Shown here: one piece after another, positions 10,103 to 18,641 of the stretch
Layout of the letters: every line of letters begins with the position of its first letter
How positions within the stretch are numbered: position 1 is the stretch's first letter
Assembly: GCF_900142715.1 (NCBI RefSeq)
Contig: NZ_FRBX01000006.1
Coordinates: 1 to 64,000, forward strand
From: Flavobacterium pectinovorum
GTDB taxonomy: Bacteria > Bacteroidota > Bacteroidia > Flavobacteriales > Flavobacteriaceae
Reading direction: 5' to 3'
DNA: 64,000 nucleotides
Program-made: the position numbers and the translations under genes
Notes under the pieces: model-generated
What the model saw: the letters and a program-made list of their open reading frames with translations, nothing else
Told to the model about the DNA's origin: nothing
Database searches by the model: none

Positions 10103-10540
10103 TTAATCGGCTGCATATTTATTGTTCCAATACAACATCATCATTAAAGTCACAATAACAGAAGAGGCGAGTCCTTCAAATAATAAACAAATGCAATAAG
10201 TTGGTACAGATGGATTTCCTCCAAACATAAATGCTTCAGACAGTGTTTTTACATATGCATCACCACCTCGTGCGTAACTGTAAACTAACAAGCCAAAAAC
10301 GCTCATGGATACACCAACGACAGATGTTGTCATAGCAGAAACTGCGTTGGATACGAAGTTGGTTTCTCCTTCATGAAGATTCATCTGCATGGTTCTGTTT
10401 ACGCCATAAAATATAAAAAAGACATTTAGCGTACGTAAATAAAACAAATCAGCGAGTCCTAAAAGATTCATCAATAAAAAATAGATGCCAATTCCCAGGA
10501 AAATTAAAAAACCGTTGGTAATTTCTTTAGGTAATTTCAT
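10103..10540 (-). CDS. Small four-helix membrane protein, unknown function
   Basis: 145 residues, mostly hydrophobic. Predicted transmembrane segments lie near residues 10-30, 34-47, 66-88 and 110-137, and the short loops contain RTMQMNLHEGETNF and ARGGDAYVKTLSE. The end is YWNNKYAAD. I do not recognise a characterised family. It is flanked by a terminator downstream and a TAAATTTG promoter-like box at 10596-10603 upstream, so it looks like a single-gene transcript. Nothing in the neighbours (bioB, ribF) points to its role. Confidence 0.7.
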   Translation of the reverse strand: MKLPKEITNGFLIFLGIGIYFLLMNLLGLADLFYLRTLNVFFIFYGVNRTMQMNLHEGETNFVSNAVSAMTTSVVGVSMSVFGLLVYSYARGGDAYVKTLSEAFMFGGNPSVPTYCICLLFEGLASSVIVTLMMMLYWNNKYAAD

Positions 10541-10595
10541 AGTGGTTATTTTTAAAGAAGTTAATAGTAAATTGTTGACAAACAGAGTTGTATAT

Positions 10596-10603
10596 CAAAT
10601 TTA
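10596..10603 (-). promoter_or_regulatory. Candidate -7 box for the small membrane protein gene
   Basis: TAAATTTG on the minus strand matches TAnnTTTG exactly; the nearest upstream TTG is only about 15 bases away, so the -33 element is uncertain. Confidence 0.35.
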
Positions 10604-10679
10604 CTAAAAAAAGAAGTACAAAGTTTTTTAAATGGGCATAAAGTATATATAGTGGCAATAATAGATATCAGGGGTAGTC

Positions 10680-10915
10680 CCTACAGGACATTTCTGAGTA
10701 TCGTGATTTCGTTTGTTACCAATATTTAACTCCTAGCGGAGTATTTTGTAAAATATTGACATTATAAATATCTCAGAGAGATTGGTAGAAAATATAGTTA
10801 GATATCGGATTTGTCCCGGCATGGAAAATCTTAAAATATCTCGGAGAGATTATCTATTGGTAGCAAAAAATATTAGATAGCACAATTTTGTCCCGTAGGG
10901 ACTACATATATTATA
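10680..10915. repeat. Cluster of short degenerate palindromes in a 418-base intergenic space
   Basis: The gene-free stretch 10541-10958 contains a string of 11-14 base near-palindromes: GTCCCTACAGGAC, CTCCTAGCGGAG, ATCTCAGAGAGAT, ATCTCGGAGAGAT and GTCCCGTAGGGAC, each followed by ATAT-rich or TTGGTAG-like linkers. No open frame is convincing. A related cluster lies at 57208-57360. These look like dispersed non-coding repeats; any function is unknown. Confidence 0.55.
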
Positions 10916-10958
10916 ATCTGCAAAAAAAATATTTATAAAAAATGAATGGAAAATATTC

Positions 10959-11888
10959 CTAAAGTTGTCCCACAAAGTCTAAGGCAGTCTTTTTATCCTG
11001 ATTTAATTGTTCTTTAAGTAAATCTACAGAGCCGAATTTTTGTTCTTCCCGAATATATTCCAATAAAGAGATTTCTAGTTTTTGACCATAAATATCAGCA
11101 TCAAAATCAAAAAGATTGACCTCGATAGTTTGCTTTTGTCCATTTACAGTTGGATTAAAACCAATATTCATCATTCCAAAAATGGCTGTGTTATCAATGA
11201 AGGTTTTCACAATATAAACACCGTTTTTAGGGATCTTTTTATAATCTTCCTCAATTTGGATATTGGCCGTTGGGAAACCAATTGTTCTTCCTAATTGTTT
11301 TCCTTTTACAACTTCGCCGCTTAAAAAATAAGCATAACCCAAATAATCATTGGCCAAAGTTATATTTCCTTCATCTAAAGCTTTTCTGATTTTGGTAGAA
11401 CTTACCGAAACATCCTGAATTTCCTGTGCCGAAATTTGCTCTACTTCAAAACCATATTCAGCACCAAAAGCAATTAAATCATCAATATTAGCCGTTCTGT
11501 TTCTTCCAAAACGGTGATCATGCCCGATAATTATCTTTTGAATATGAAACTGATCTACTAAAATCGAATGAACAAATTCTTCGGCTGTTAATCTCGAAAA
11601 ACTTTCGTTAAACGGATGAATAACAAGATTTTCTATTCCGGTTTCTTCGAGTAGTTTCGATTTTTCGGCAATCGTATTTAAAAGTTTTATTTCTGATTTT
11701 TCCTGTAGAACCATTCGCGGATGCGGAAAAAAAGTAAGCACTAAACTTTCGTATTTCCCGTTTTCAGTATTTTGGGTAATTCGTTCTAAAATTTTTTTAT
11801 GACCAATATGTACGCCATCAAAGGTACCAAGAGTTAAAATAGTTTTCTTGGTTGATTGAAAATCGTTTATAGAATGAAAGAGCTTCAA
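10959..11888 (-). CDS. ribF: Bifunctional riboflavin kinase / FAD synthetase
   Basis: Converts riboflavin to FMN and then FAD. The N-terminal adenylyltransferase domain shows LTLGTFDGVHIGHKKIL, GHDHRFGRNR and STKIRKAL. The C-terminal kinase domain shows GKQLGRTIGFPTANI and NGVYIV, in the usual order. I chose the TTG at 11888 (MKLFHSINDF, 309 residues). The longer TTG start at 11912 overlaps an exact TAAATTTG promoter box, and RibF proteins of this group usually begin near this point. Single gene between a repeat-filled spacer and a divergent protease gene. Confidence 0.92.
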   Translation of the reverse strand: MKLFHSINDFQSTKKTILTLGTFDGVHIGHKKILERITQNTENGKYESLVLTFFPHPRMVLQEKSEIKLLNTIAEKSKLLEETGIENLVIHPFNESFSRLTAEEFVHSILVDQFHIQKIIIGHDHRFGRNRTANIDDLIAFGAEYGFEVEQISAQEIQDVSVSSTKIRKALDEGNITLANDYLGYAYFLSGEVVKGKQLGRTIGFPTANIQIEEDYKKIPKNGVYIVKTFIDNTAIFGMMNIGFNPTVNGQKQTIEVNLFDFDADIYGQKLEISLLEYIREEQKFGSVDLLKEQLNQDKKTALDFVGQL

Positions 11889-11909
11889 AGCAAATTGTTT
11901 AGGATGGTG

Positions 11910-11917
11910 CAAATTTA
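11910..11917 (-). promoter_or_regulatory. Candidate -7 box for ribF
   Basis: TAAATTTG (minus strand), an exact TAnnTTTG match 21 bases before the chosen ribF start. It decides against the 24-base-longer upstream start. No clear TTG at -33. Confidence 0.5.
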
Positions 11918-12054
11918 TACTATCTATTTTAAATTTGACACTAAGGTTAATTGATTTTTTAAGATTATAAAGTCACTTTTTATGATAATTGGCTCGCTGG
12001 TCGATAAAAAACCATTAATTGTCGTATATATGTAAGAATTTAATTTAATTCACT

Positions 12055-12062
12055 TAATTTTG
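12055..12062 (+). promoter_or_regulatory. Candidate -7 box for the metalloprotease gene
   Basis: TAATTTTG is an exact TAnnTTTG match, 21 bases before ATG 12084. No TTG at the expected distance upstream. It argues that the earlier TTG at 12060 is not the start. Confidence 0.4.
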
Positions 12063-12083
12063 ATTTTTCTAAATCCCTTGAGT

Positions 12084-14729
12084 ATGAATAAACAGCTACT
12101 ATTTTTATTACTTATTTTTTGTTGTGTCAAAGTCCATGCTCAAAATGATGATTTATGGCAAAGGAGTTCTGGTTCAGTTTTGAATAAAAGTGTAAATTCG
12201 TCTGATTCGAATAAATTATATTATAAATTGAATTCAGATTTTCTGAAAGCAAAACTTTCATCGGCAACCAATAAAAGTTCAAAAAATAGTACTTCAGAAA
12301 TTACCATTCCTAACTCGGAAGGTGTTTTGGAAAGATTTTCAGTTTGGGAATTTTCAAATTTTGATCCTGAATTACAGGCAAAATATCCTGAAATAAGAGC
12401 TTACGAAGGTCGTGGATTAGACGATAAATCGGCAAAAATACACTTTAGCGTTTCACCAATTGGTACGCAAACAATGGTAATTCGTGCCGATAAAGCAACC
12501 GAATTTATAGAGCAAAATCCGGATGATAAATCAGAATACATTTTGTTTACTTCAAATAAAACAGAAAGTTCGAAATTAATTTGTAAAACTATTGATGTAA
12601 AATCAGACCGTAATAGTTCAGATAAAACTGCAAAAACAACTTCAAATAACAAAGTTTTTAAAACAATGCGATTGGCATTGTCATGTACCGGAGAATATAC
12701 TTCGTATTTTGGAGGTACAAAAGTTGGGGCACTTGCCGGAATGAATGCAACTTTATCAAGAGTTAACGGGATTTTAAATAAAGACTTGGCTGTGCAATTA
12801 ATTTTAATTGCAAATAATGATGCTGTAATTTATACAAATTCTTCAACGGACCCTTATGCGAATGCAACTGATGGAGTAAAAGGTTCGTGGAATACACAAG
12901 TACAATCTACTTTAACCAGTGTAATTGGTGAAGCTAATTATGATATTGGCCATTTATTTGGTGCATCTGGAGGCGGAGGTAATGCAAATTGTATTGGCTG
13001 TGTTTGTGTAAATTCTGAAAAAGGAAGCGCTTACACCTCACCATCAGACGGAAAACCAGAAGGTGATACATTTGATATTGATTTTGTGGTTCACGAAATA
13101 GGACATCAATTGGGAGCAAATCATACTTTTTCATATGATGCCGGAGAAAGAACAAACGTAAATGTTGAACCGGGAAGTGGTTCTACTATTATGGGATATG
13201 CCGGAATAACAGATTATGATGTTCAAAGCAATTCTGACGACTATTTTGCTTATGTTAGTATTTTACAAATTCAAAATAATCTTGCAGGAAAAAGCTGTCC
13301 GGTAAGTACAGCATTGACAAATAATCCGCCAACAATTGGCGCGGGGGCAGATTACACAATTCCAATTAGTACACCTTTCCTTTTAACCGGTACAGGATCA
13401 AATGTAGAAGGCAGCGCCACTACTTATAATTGGGAAGAAAATGATAATGCAACAACAACTTCAAATGGAAATAGTATCGCATATGCTACTAAGCCAGACG
13501 GACCATTATTTAGATCTGTAGCTCCTAATAGTTCGCTAATTCGATATATGCCAAGTCTTAGTTCTGTTCTTCAAAATAGATTAACAACAACCTGGGAATC
13601 TGTTTCGTCTATTGCAAGAACATTGCATTTTACTCTAACAGCAAGAGATAATGGGGTTTTGGGAACAGCTCAAACAAATACTGATGCAATGATTGTAAAC
13701 GTATCTTCTTCAGCTGGGCCATTTGCAATTACTTCTCAAAACACGACAAGTATAAGTTGGGCGCCAGGATCCTATCAAACAATTACCTGGAGTGTTAATA
13801 ATACGAATACTTTGCAGGGATCTTCAAATGTAAATATTAAATTATCTACAGATGGAGGTTTAACATTTCCTGTAATTTTAGCCGCTAATGTACCAAATGA
13901 TGGTTCTGAAAGTGTCCTGATTCCAACAAGTGTGATTTCAACAAATTGCAGAGTTTTAATTGAGCCAACAGAGAATATTTATTATGCTATAAATAGTAAA
14001 TCATTTGCAATTGGCTATATAGCGTCAACAACATGTAATTTGTATAGTTTTGGCAGTTCGGTTAGTATTCCAACTTCAACTACTTATACAACAAGAACTA
14101 TCACTGTTCCGTCATCAACATCTACAGTTTCAAATGTAAGCGTAAACATAAATGTAACACATGCAAGATTTTCTGATTTAGAAATTGAAATGGTTAGTCC
14201 AAGTGGTACGGTTGCCCGATTGTTTAATAAAGGGTGCGCAAATACAAATTCGACCATGTCCTTACAGTTTGATGATTCTGGAGTTGCATTAGATTGTGCG
14301 AAAACAACAACTCAAATTGTACTTCCGGTAGATGCATTGGCTGCATTTAATGGAGAAAATCCGCAAGGACCCTGGACTTTAAGAGTACGTGATGCAGTTT
14401 CAGGAAATTTTGGAAGTATAAATTCTGCATCGATAAATATTTGCAGTCAGACATTTACTTTAGGAACACCTGATTTTGAAAACGTTGCTTTCGTTCTTTA
14501 TCCAAATCCTAATAAAGGAAATTTTACGGTTCAATTCTCAAGTGATTCTACCAAAACTGTAAAGGTTTTTGTAAATGATATCTTAGGTAAAAATGTTTAT
14601 ACAAATTCTTTTAAAGGTGAAACTAACTTTATCCAGGACATTCAATTATCTGATGTAGCAGCAGGTATGTATTTTGTAACAGTTGTTGTTGGAGATAAAA
14701 GAACCGTGAAAAAAATAATCATTTATTAA
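12084..14729 (+). CDS. Secreted reprolysin-like zinc metalloprotease, T9SS exported
   Basis: 881 residues from ATG 12084; signal peptide MNKQLLFLLLIFCCVKVHAQ. A propeptide region runs to about residue 195, followed by the catalytic domain. The zinc motif HEIGHQLGANH is at residues 337-347, and GSTIMGYAG is the Met-turn. Ig/cadherin-like linker domains follow. A proprotein-convertase P domain spans about 648-788 (ARFSDLEIEMVSPSGTVARL ... GPWTLRVRDAVSGNFG). A type A T9SS sorting domain (LYPNPNKGNFTVQF...GMYFVTVV..KRTVKKIIIY) ends the protein. It is likely an extracellular endopeptidase used for protein feeding. It stands alone, divergent from ribF and convergent with comF. Confidence 0.92.
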   Translation: MNKQLLFLLLIFCCVKVHAQNDDLWQRSSGSVLNKSVNSSDSNKLYYKLNSDFLKAKLSSATNKSSKNSTSEITIPNSEGVLERFSVWEFSNFDPELQAKYPEIRAYEGRGLDDKSAKIHFSVSPIGTQTMVIRADKATEFIEQNPDDKSEYILFTSNKTESSKLICKTIDVKSDRNSSDKTAKTTSNNKVFKTMRLALSCTGEYTSYFGGTKVGALAGMNATLSRVNGILNKDLAVQLILIANNDAVIYTNSSTDPYANATDGVKGSWNTQVQSTLTSVIGEANYDIGHLFGASGGGGNANCIGCVCVNSEKGSAYTSPSDGKPEGDTFDIDFVVHEIGHQLGANHTFSYDAGERTNVNVEPGSGSTIMGYAGITDYDVQSNSDDYFAYVSILQIQNNLAGKSCPVSTALTNNPPTIGAGADYTIPISTPFLLTGTGSNVEGSATTYNWEENDNATTTSNGNSIAYATKPDGPLFRSVAPNSSLIRYMPSLSSVLQNRLTTTWESVSSIARTLHFTLTARDNGVLGTAQTNTDAMIVNVSSSAGPFAITSQNTTSISWAPGSYQTITWSVNNTNTLQGSSNVNIKLSTDGGLTFPVILAANVPNDGSESVLIPTSVISTNCRVLIEPTENIYYAINSKSFAIGYIASTTCNLYSFGSSVSIPTSTTYTTRTITVPSSTSTVSNVSVNINVTHARFSDLEIEMVSPSGTVARLFNKGCANTNSTMSLQFDDSGVALDCAKTTTQIVLPVDALAAFNGENPQGPWTLRVRDAVSGNFGSINSASINICSQTFTLGTPDFENVAFVLYPNPNKGNFTVQFSSDSTKTVKVFVNDILGKNVYTNSFKGETNFIQDIQLSDVAAGMYFVTVVVGDKRTVKKIIIY

Positions 14730-14741
14730 AATTCAATATTC

Positions 14742-14791
14742 AAATACCAAATTCCAGTTTAATATATATTGTTTCTTGGAATTTGGTATTT
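14742..14791. terminator. Bidirectional terminator between protease gene and comF
   Basis: Perfect 15-base arms AAATACCAAATTCCA and TGGAATTTGGTATTT with a 20-base loop. The CCAAATTCCA word recurs at two more gene ends (17148 and 21422). Confidence 0.7.
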
Positions 14792-14805
14792 AAAAAATTG
14801 AAATT

Positions 14806-15489
14806 TTAAGAGTTCGCCATCGCCATACAAACAATGCTTATTTTAATTCCGGGAATTTTTAGTAAAGCACGTGAACAGGCTTCAAGCGTGGCGCCCGTAG
14901 TAAGTACATCATCAATAATTAATAAATGTTTGTTTTGATGCTTTTCTATAGAATGAACATCAAATATATTTTCGATATTTTCTGATCTCCCCAAAAGATT
15001 TTTTTTGGATTGTGTTTTAGAATACTTTTTTCTGTATAAAACAGTATCATCATAAGCAATTTCTAGACCTTTTGCCAAAGTTTTTCCAAAGGTTGTAACC
15101 TGATTATAACCTCGTTCCTTAAGTTTTCTTTTGTGTAATGGCACCGGAATTACAACATCAAAAGGAATTTTCAATTGCAGTTCTCTTAGATCTTCAATAT
15201 ACCAGTTTCCTAAAATAGTACCAATATCTTCTTGTCCTTTGTATTTTAGATTATGAATAAGTTCCTGAACTATTCCTTTTTTATTAAAATATAAAAATGC
15301 AGATGCATACTCGATTTCAATCTTGCCATAAAATTTTTTGACAGCTTCATTTTTGCTATCCAAATGATATTGAGTCAGAGGCATTTCATGACGACAATTT
15401 GTACATAAAACATTTTCGGTTGCTAATAAAAGTTTGCGACATCCGGCACAAACTTTAGGGAAAAACAGGTTAAGAAGAGAATTAAACAC
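14806..15489 (-). CDS. comF: ComF-family phosphoribosyltransferase-like protein
   Basis: 227 residues. An N-terminal zinc ribbon (CAGC at residues 14-17, CTNC about 13 residues later) is followed by a phosphoribosyltransferase fold with VVIPVPLHKRKLKERGYNQV and the PRPP-binding loop LLIDDVLTTGATLEA. This is the ComF/GntX family, linked to DNA uptake in naturally competent species, often with an unknown substrate. The start is GTG at 15489 (MFNSLLNLFFPKVC), because no ATG lies before the zinc ribbon. The gene is convergent with the protease gene and divergent from glyS. Confidence 0.85.
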   Translation of the reverse strand: MFNSLLNLFFPKVCAGCRKLLLATENVLCTNCRHEMPLTQYHLDSKNEAVKKFYGKIEIEYASAFLYFNKKGIVQELIHNLKYKGQEDIGTILGNWYIEDLRELQLKIPFDVVIPVPLHKRKLKERGYNQVTTFGKTLAKGLEIAYDDTVLYRKKYSKTQSKKNLLGRSENIENIFDVHSIEKHQNKHLLIIDDVLTTGATLEACSRALLKIPGIKISIVCMAMANS

Positions 15490-15587
15490 AAATAGACAGA
15501 ATTTAGTTACAAAAATAATTAAATCAATGCTTCAATCTTTATAATTTTTCTTTTTTTTAAACGTACTTTTTATATTTTTGCATCACT

Positions 15588-17126
15588 ATGGCAAAACAAG
15601 AAGATATATTTAAGAATGTGGTTTCGCACGCAAAAGAGTACGGATTTATTTTTCCGTCAAGCGAAGTATACGACGGATTAAGTGCAGTGTATGATTACGC
15701 ACAAAATGGAGTCGAATTAAAAAAGAATATCCGTGAATATTGGTGGAAATCAATGGTTCAGATGAATGAGAATATTGTCGGCCTTGATGCTGCAATATTG
15801 ATGCATCCAACAACCTGGAAAGCTTCAGGCCACGTTGATGCTTTCAATGACCCGTTAATTGATAATAGAGATTCGAAAAAAAGATATAGAGCAGATGTTT
15901 TAGTTGAAGATTATGCTGAAAAGCTAAATCAAAAAGCTCAAAAAGAAATTGAAAAAGCAAAAGCTCGTTTTGGAGATGCTTTTAATGAAGAAGAATTTGT
16001 TACCACAAATGCTCGTGTTGTAGAATATCTTTCAAAATATAAAGAAATTTTATCAAGACTTGCAAAAGGAATGAGCGAAGATCTTCAGGATGTAAAAGCT
16101 TTAATCGAAGAGTTGGAAATTGCTGATCCTGAAACCGGTTCAAGAAACTGGACAGATGTTAAGCAATTCAACCTAATGTTCGGAACAAAATTAGGAGCTT
16201 CTGCAGATTCTGCAATGGATTTATATTTACGTCCGGAAACAGCTCAGGGTATCTTTGTGAATTTCCTGAATGTTCAAAAATCAGGGCGTATGAAAGTTCC
16301 TTTTGGAATTGCTCAAACGGGTAAAGCGTTTAGAAATGAAATCGTTGCAAGACAATTCATTTTCCGTATGCGTGAATTTGAACAAATGGAAATGCAATTT
16401 TTCGTTCGTCCGGGTGAAGAAATGAAATGGTACCATCACTGGAAAGAAGCCCGTTTAAACTGGCATTTATCTTTGGGATTAGGAAGAGAGAATTATCGTT
16501 TTCACGATCACGAAAAATTAGCCCATTATGCCAATGCTGCTGCCGATATTGAATTTAACTTCCCGTTCGGATTTAAAGAATTAGAAGGAATTCACTCTCG
16601 TACAGATTTTGATTTAAAAGCACACGAACAATATTCTGGTAGAAAATTGCAATATTTTGATCCTGAATTAAATGAAAACTACGTGCCATATGTAGTGGAA
16701 ACTTCAGTAGGTTTAGATCGTATGTTCCTGGCTGTTTTTGCCACTTCATTACAAGAAGAAACTCTTGAAGACGGTTCAACTAGAACAGTATTGAAATTAC
16801 CATCAGTTCTGGCACCAACAAAAGCCGCTATTTTACCATTGGTTAAAAAAGACGGTTTACCGGATATCGCCAGAAAAATCATCGAAGATTTAAAATGGGA
16901 TTTCAGTGTCGCTTATGACGAAAAAGATGCAGTAGGTCGTCGTTACAGAAGACAAGATGCACTTGGAACTCCGTTTTGTATCACTGTAGATCATCAAACA
17001 ATCGATGATGAAACAGTAACAATTCGTCATAGAGATACCATGAAACAAGATCGTGTAAAAATTTCTGAATTGAAAGATATTATCGAAAACGAAGTTTCTA
17101 TGAAAAACTGGTTGATGAAAATGTAA
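15588..17126 (+). CDS. glyS: Glycyl-tRNA synthetase (dimeric type)
   Basis: 512 residues, the single-chain alpha2 class II enzyme that charges tRNA-Gly, not the bacterial alpha/beta tetramer type. Visible features are MAKQEDIFKNVVSHAKEYGF at the N terminus, RPETAQGIFVNF, GIAQTGKAFRNEI followed by RMREFEQMEMQFF (class II motif 2 region), and GLDRMFLAVF (motif 3 region). The C-terminal anticodon-binding domain has APTKAAILPL. A TATTTTTG box at 15573-15580 sits only 7 bases before the ATG, which would give an almost leaderless transcript unless a promoter lies further upstream. A terminator follows. Confidence 0.95.
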   Translation: MAKQEDIFKNVVSHAKEYGFIFPSSEVYDGLSAVYDYAQNGVELKKNIREYWWKSMVQMNENIVGLDAAILMHPTTWKASGHVDAFNDPLIDNRDSKKRYRADVLVEDYAEKLNQKAQKEIEKAKARFGDAFNEEEFVTTNARVVEYLSKYKEILSRLAKGMSEDLQDVKALIEELEIADPETGSRNWTDVKQFNLMFGTKLGASADSAMDLYLRPETAQGIFVNFLNVQKSGRMKVPFGIAQTGKAFRNEIVARQFIFRMREFEQMEMQFFVRPGEEMKWYHHWKEARLNWHLSLGLGRENYRFHDHEKLAHYANAAADIEFNFPFGFKELEGIHSRTDFDLKAHEQYSGRKLQYFDPELNENYVPYVVETSVGLDRMFLAVFATSLQEETLEDGSTRTVLKLPSVLAPTKAAILPLVKKDGLPDIARKIIEDLKWDFSVAYDEKDAVGRRYRRQDALGTPFCITVDHQTIDDETVTIRHRDTMKQDRVKISELKDIIENEVSMKNWLMKM

Positions 17127-17147
17127 TTTTTTTAAATTTCATATATT

Positions 17148-17181
17148 AAAATCCCAAATTCCAATAGGAGTTTGGGATTTT
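17148..17181 (+). terminator. glyS terminator
   Basis: Arms AAAATCCCAAA and TTTGGGATTTT with a 12-base loop, then a T run. Confidence 0.75.
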
Positions 17182-17315
17182 TTAATTTTGCATTGGCGTG
17201 TTTATTTCCTTATTTTAACATTTGTTTATACTTATTAACAATGAAATGTTTGATTAACAGAATTGCGTAAATTAGATGCGCATACAAAGTCTAAACACCA
17301 TTTTTAAAAATAATA

Positions 17316-18122
17316 TTGAAAAAGTATTCTTATATTATTATTGATGATAACGCCGAAGATATTTTGAAAACTCACGCGCTGGCCGAAGAGTTTTCAGAAC
17401 TTACCTGTATTGCAACGGCTACAAATTATCAGGACGGATTGAATTTAGTTTTAGAACATAAGCCTTCTTTTATTTTTTTAGAAATTGATCCCACAGAATT
17501 GTCGAGCAATTTATCGCTTTCCTTCATTAATGAATTGCATCGATATCTTACAGAAGTACCTAAAATAATTGTTACCACTTCTGCAAAAGAGCTTGCTTTT
17601 GATGCGATTCAATACAATGTTTTTGATTATATCCTGAAACCTGTTTTAGAGATTGATTTGCTTAAAATTATTTTAAAGCTGGACAAGACAACTTTAGAAG
17701 CAAATGCTGCTAAAATTAAAAATAGAATTAATACTTCAGTAACTCCAACTTTGCAGCCAGCTCAAATTGATAAACCGCTTATTTTATGCATTAAATCATA
17801 TGGCGATTATCGTTATATATCTACAGACGATATTTGTTATTTTCAGGCCGATAATAATTCTACAGATATTTATTTGAGTTCCGGCGAAATGATAACCGCT
17901 TTTAAAACCTTAAAACATTTTGAGTTTGTTTTATCGCACCCGTTTGTAAGAATTCACAATAGCTTTATTATCAATCAAAATTACATTTCCAGAATTCATA
18001 GCGGACACTCAGTTTGTTACATTAAAAATTCTCCGAAGAAAATTCCTTTCTCAAAAACCTATAAATCAAATGTTGATTTGATTATTACTAATTTTTCTGC
18101 AGGAAATTACTTAGAAGTCTAA
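17316..18122 (+). CDS. LytTR-family response regulator with Glu at the phospho-acceptor position
   Basis: 268 residues; TTG start at 17316 (MKKYSYIIIDDN). The receiver domain covers residues 1-120, with the acidic pair D10-D11 and the conserved Lys in YILKPV. The strand that normally ends in the phosphorylated Asp reads FIFLEID, placing E56 where Asp is expected. Residues about 160-262 are a LytTR DNA-binding domain (ILCIKSYGDYRYISTDDICYF...HPFVRIHNSFIINQNYISRI). LytTR regulators often control extracellular peptide, bacteriocin or competence genes. An 86-residue exported peptide gene lies 174 bases downstream and a histidine kinase/regulator pair follows. The substitution may give phosphorylation-independent activity, or D58 may substitute; this is inference. 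Confidence 0.88.
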   Translation: MKKYSYIIIDDNAEDILKTHALAEEFSELTCIATATNYQDGLNLVLEHKPSFIFLEIDPTELSSNLSLSFINELHRYLTEVPKIIVTTSAKELAFDAIQYNVFDYILKPVLEIDLLKIILKLDKTTLEANAAKIKNRINTSVTPTLQPAQIDKPLILCIKSYGDYRYISTDDICYFQADNNSTDIYLSSGEMITAFKTLKHFEFVLSHPFVRIHNSFIINQNYISRIHSGHSVCYIKNSPKKIPFSKTYKSNVDLIITNFSAGNYLEV

Positions 18123-18221
18123 AAACTAAGTATTTACATCGATTTGACGTTCATTGACTATCAATTGGGCATGTTTTACCATAAACTGATTTTTTCGCAC
18201 AATTTTTTTATGTCGTGGTCT

Positions 18222-18229
18222 TAGCTTTG
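18222..18229 (+). promoter_or_regulatory. Candidate -7 box for the exported peptide gene
   Basis: TAGCTTTG is an exact TAnnTTTG match 67 bases before ATG 18297. No clear -33 TTG. The long leader could hold regulatory sequence. Confidence 0.35.
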
Positions 18230-18296
18230 TCCCATGATTTGCAACCAAAGCAATCATAAGCCCCAAAAATAAATCAAAACTAAACACCTCAAAAAC

Positions 18297-18557
18297 ATGA
18301 AAAAAGCAGCTTTAACAATCGGATTATTTTCTTTAGTAGTAGTAACAACTTCATTTACGGCACCAGAAATGGCAGCAAATGCTTTAAATAAAAATACTTA
18401 TTTTGAAAAATCTATTGATCCCAGAGGCGGTGCAACAGGTGGTCAAACTAAAAAAGTTGATGGACTAATGCCAACTGAAGAATCTACATTAATAAACAAT
18501 AACTTAGATTTTACAGCTGTTAATCAATCTTTAGGCTTAAACAAAAAGCAAGATTAA
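18297..18557 (+). CDS. Small exported peptide, unknown function
   Basis: 86 residues. The N-terminal signal peptide MKKAALTIGLFSLVVVTTSF is followed by TAPEMA. The mature part is hydrophilic, with a Gly-rich turn DPRGGATGGQTKK and a polar tail ending in LGLNKKQD. I do not recognise the family. The gene has its own candidate promoter and a strong terminator, and sits between a LytTR regulator and a TPR sensor kinase. That context suggests a secreted or periplasmic signal or a target of the regulator, but nothing in the sequence proves it. It is not a classical double-glycine leader, because GG is not at a leader/core boundary next to a hydrophobic helix. Confidence 0.7.
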   Translation: MKKAALTIGLFSLVVVTTSFTAPEMAANALNKNTYFEKSIDPRGGATGGQTKKVDGLMPTEESTLINNNLDFTAVNQSLGLNKKQD

Positions 18558-18586
18558 TTTTTAATTAATTTACCTGATAATATTTT

Positions 18587-18617
18587 AGGCTGCCAAAATT
18601 TTGGCAGCCTTATTTTT
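18587..18617 (+). terminator. Terminator after the exported peptide gene
   Basis: A perfect 24-base palindrome (arms AGGCTGCCAAAA and TTTTGGCAGCCT) followed by TATTTTT. Confidence 0.85.
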
Positions 18618-18641
18618 GTATGTATAGTTTTAGTATTTTTG

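Noticed and set aside
11889..11912. Longer ribF start (TTG at 11912)
   Set aside because: The TTG is the end of an exact TAAATTTG promoter box and the extra eight residues are not typical of RibF.
18297..18557. Double-glycine bacteriocin precursor
   Set aside because: GG occurs in the mature hydrophilic region and the N terminus is an ordinary Sec signal peptide; no ABC peptidase transporter is nearby.
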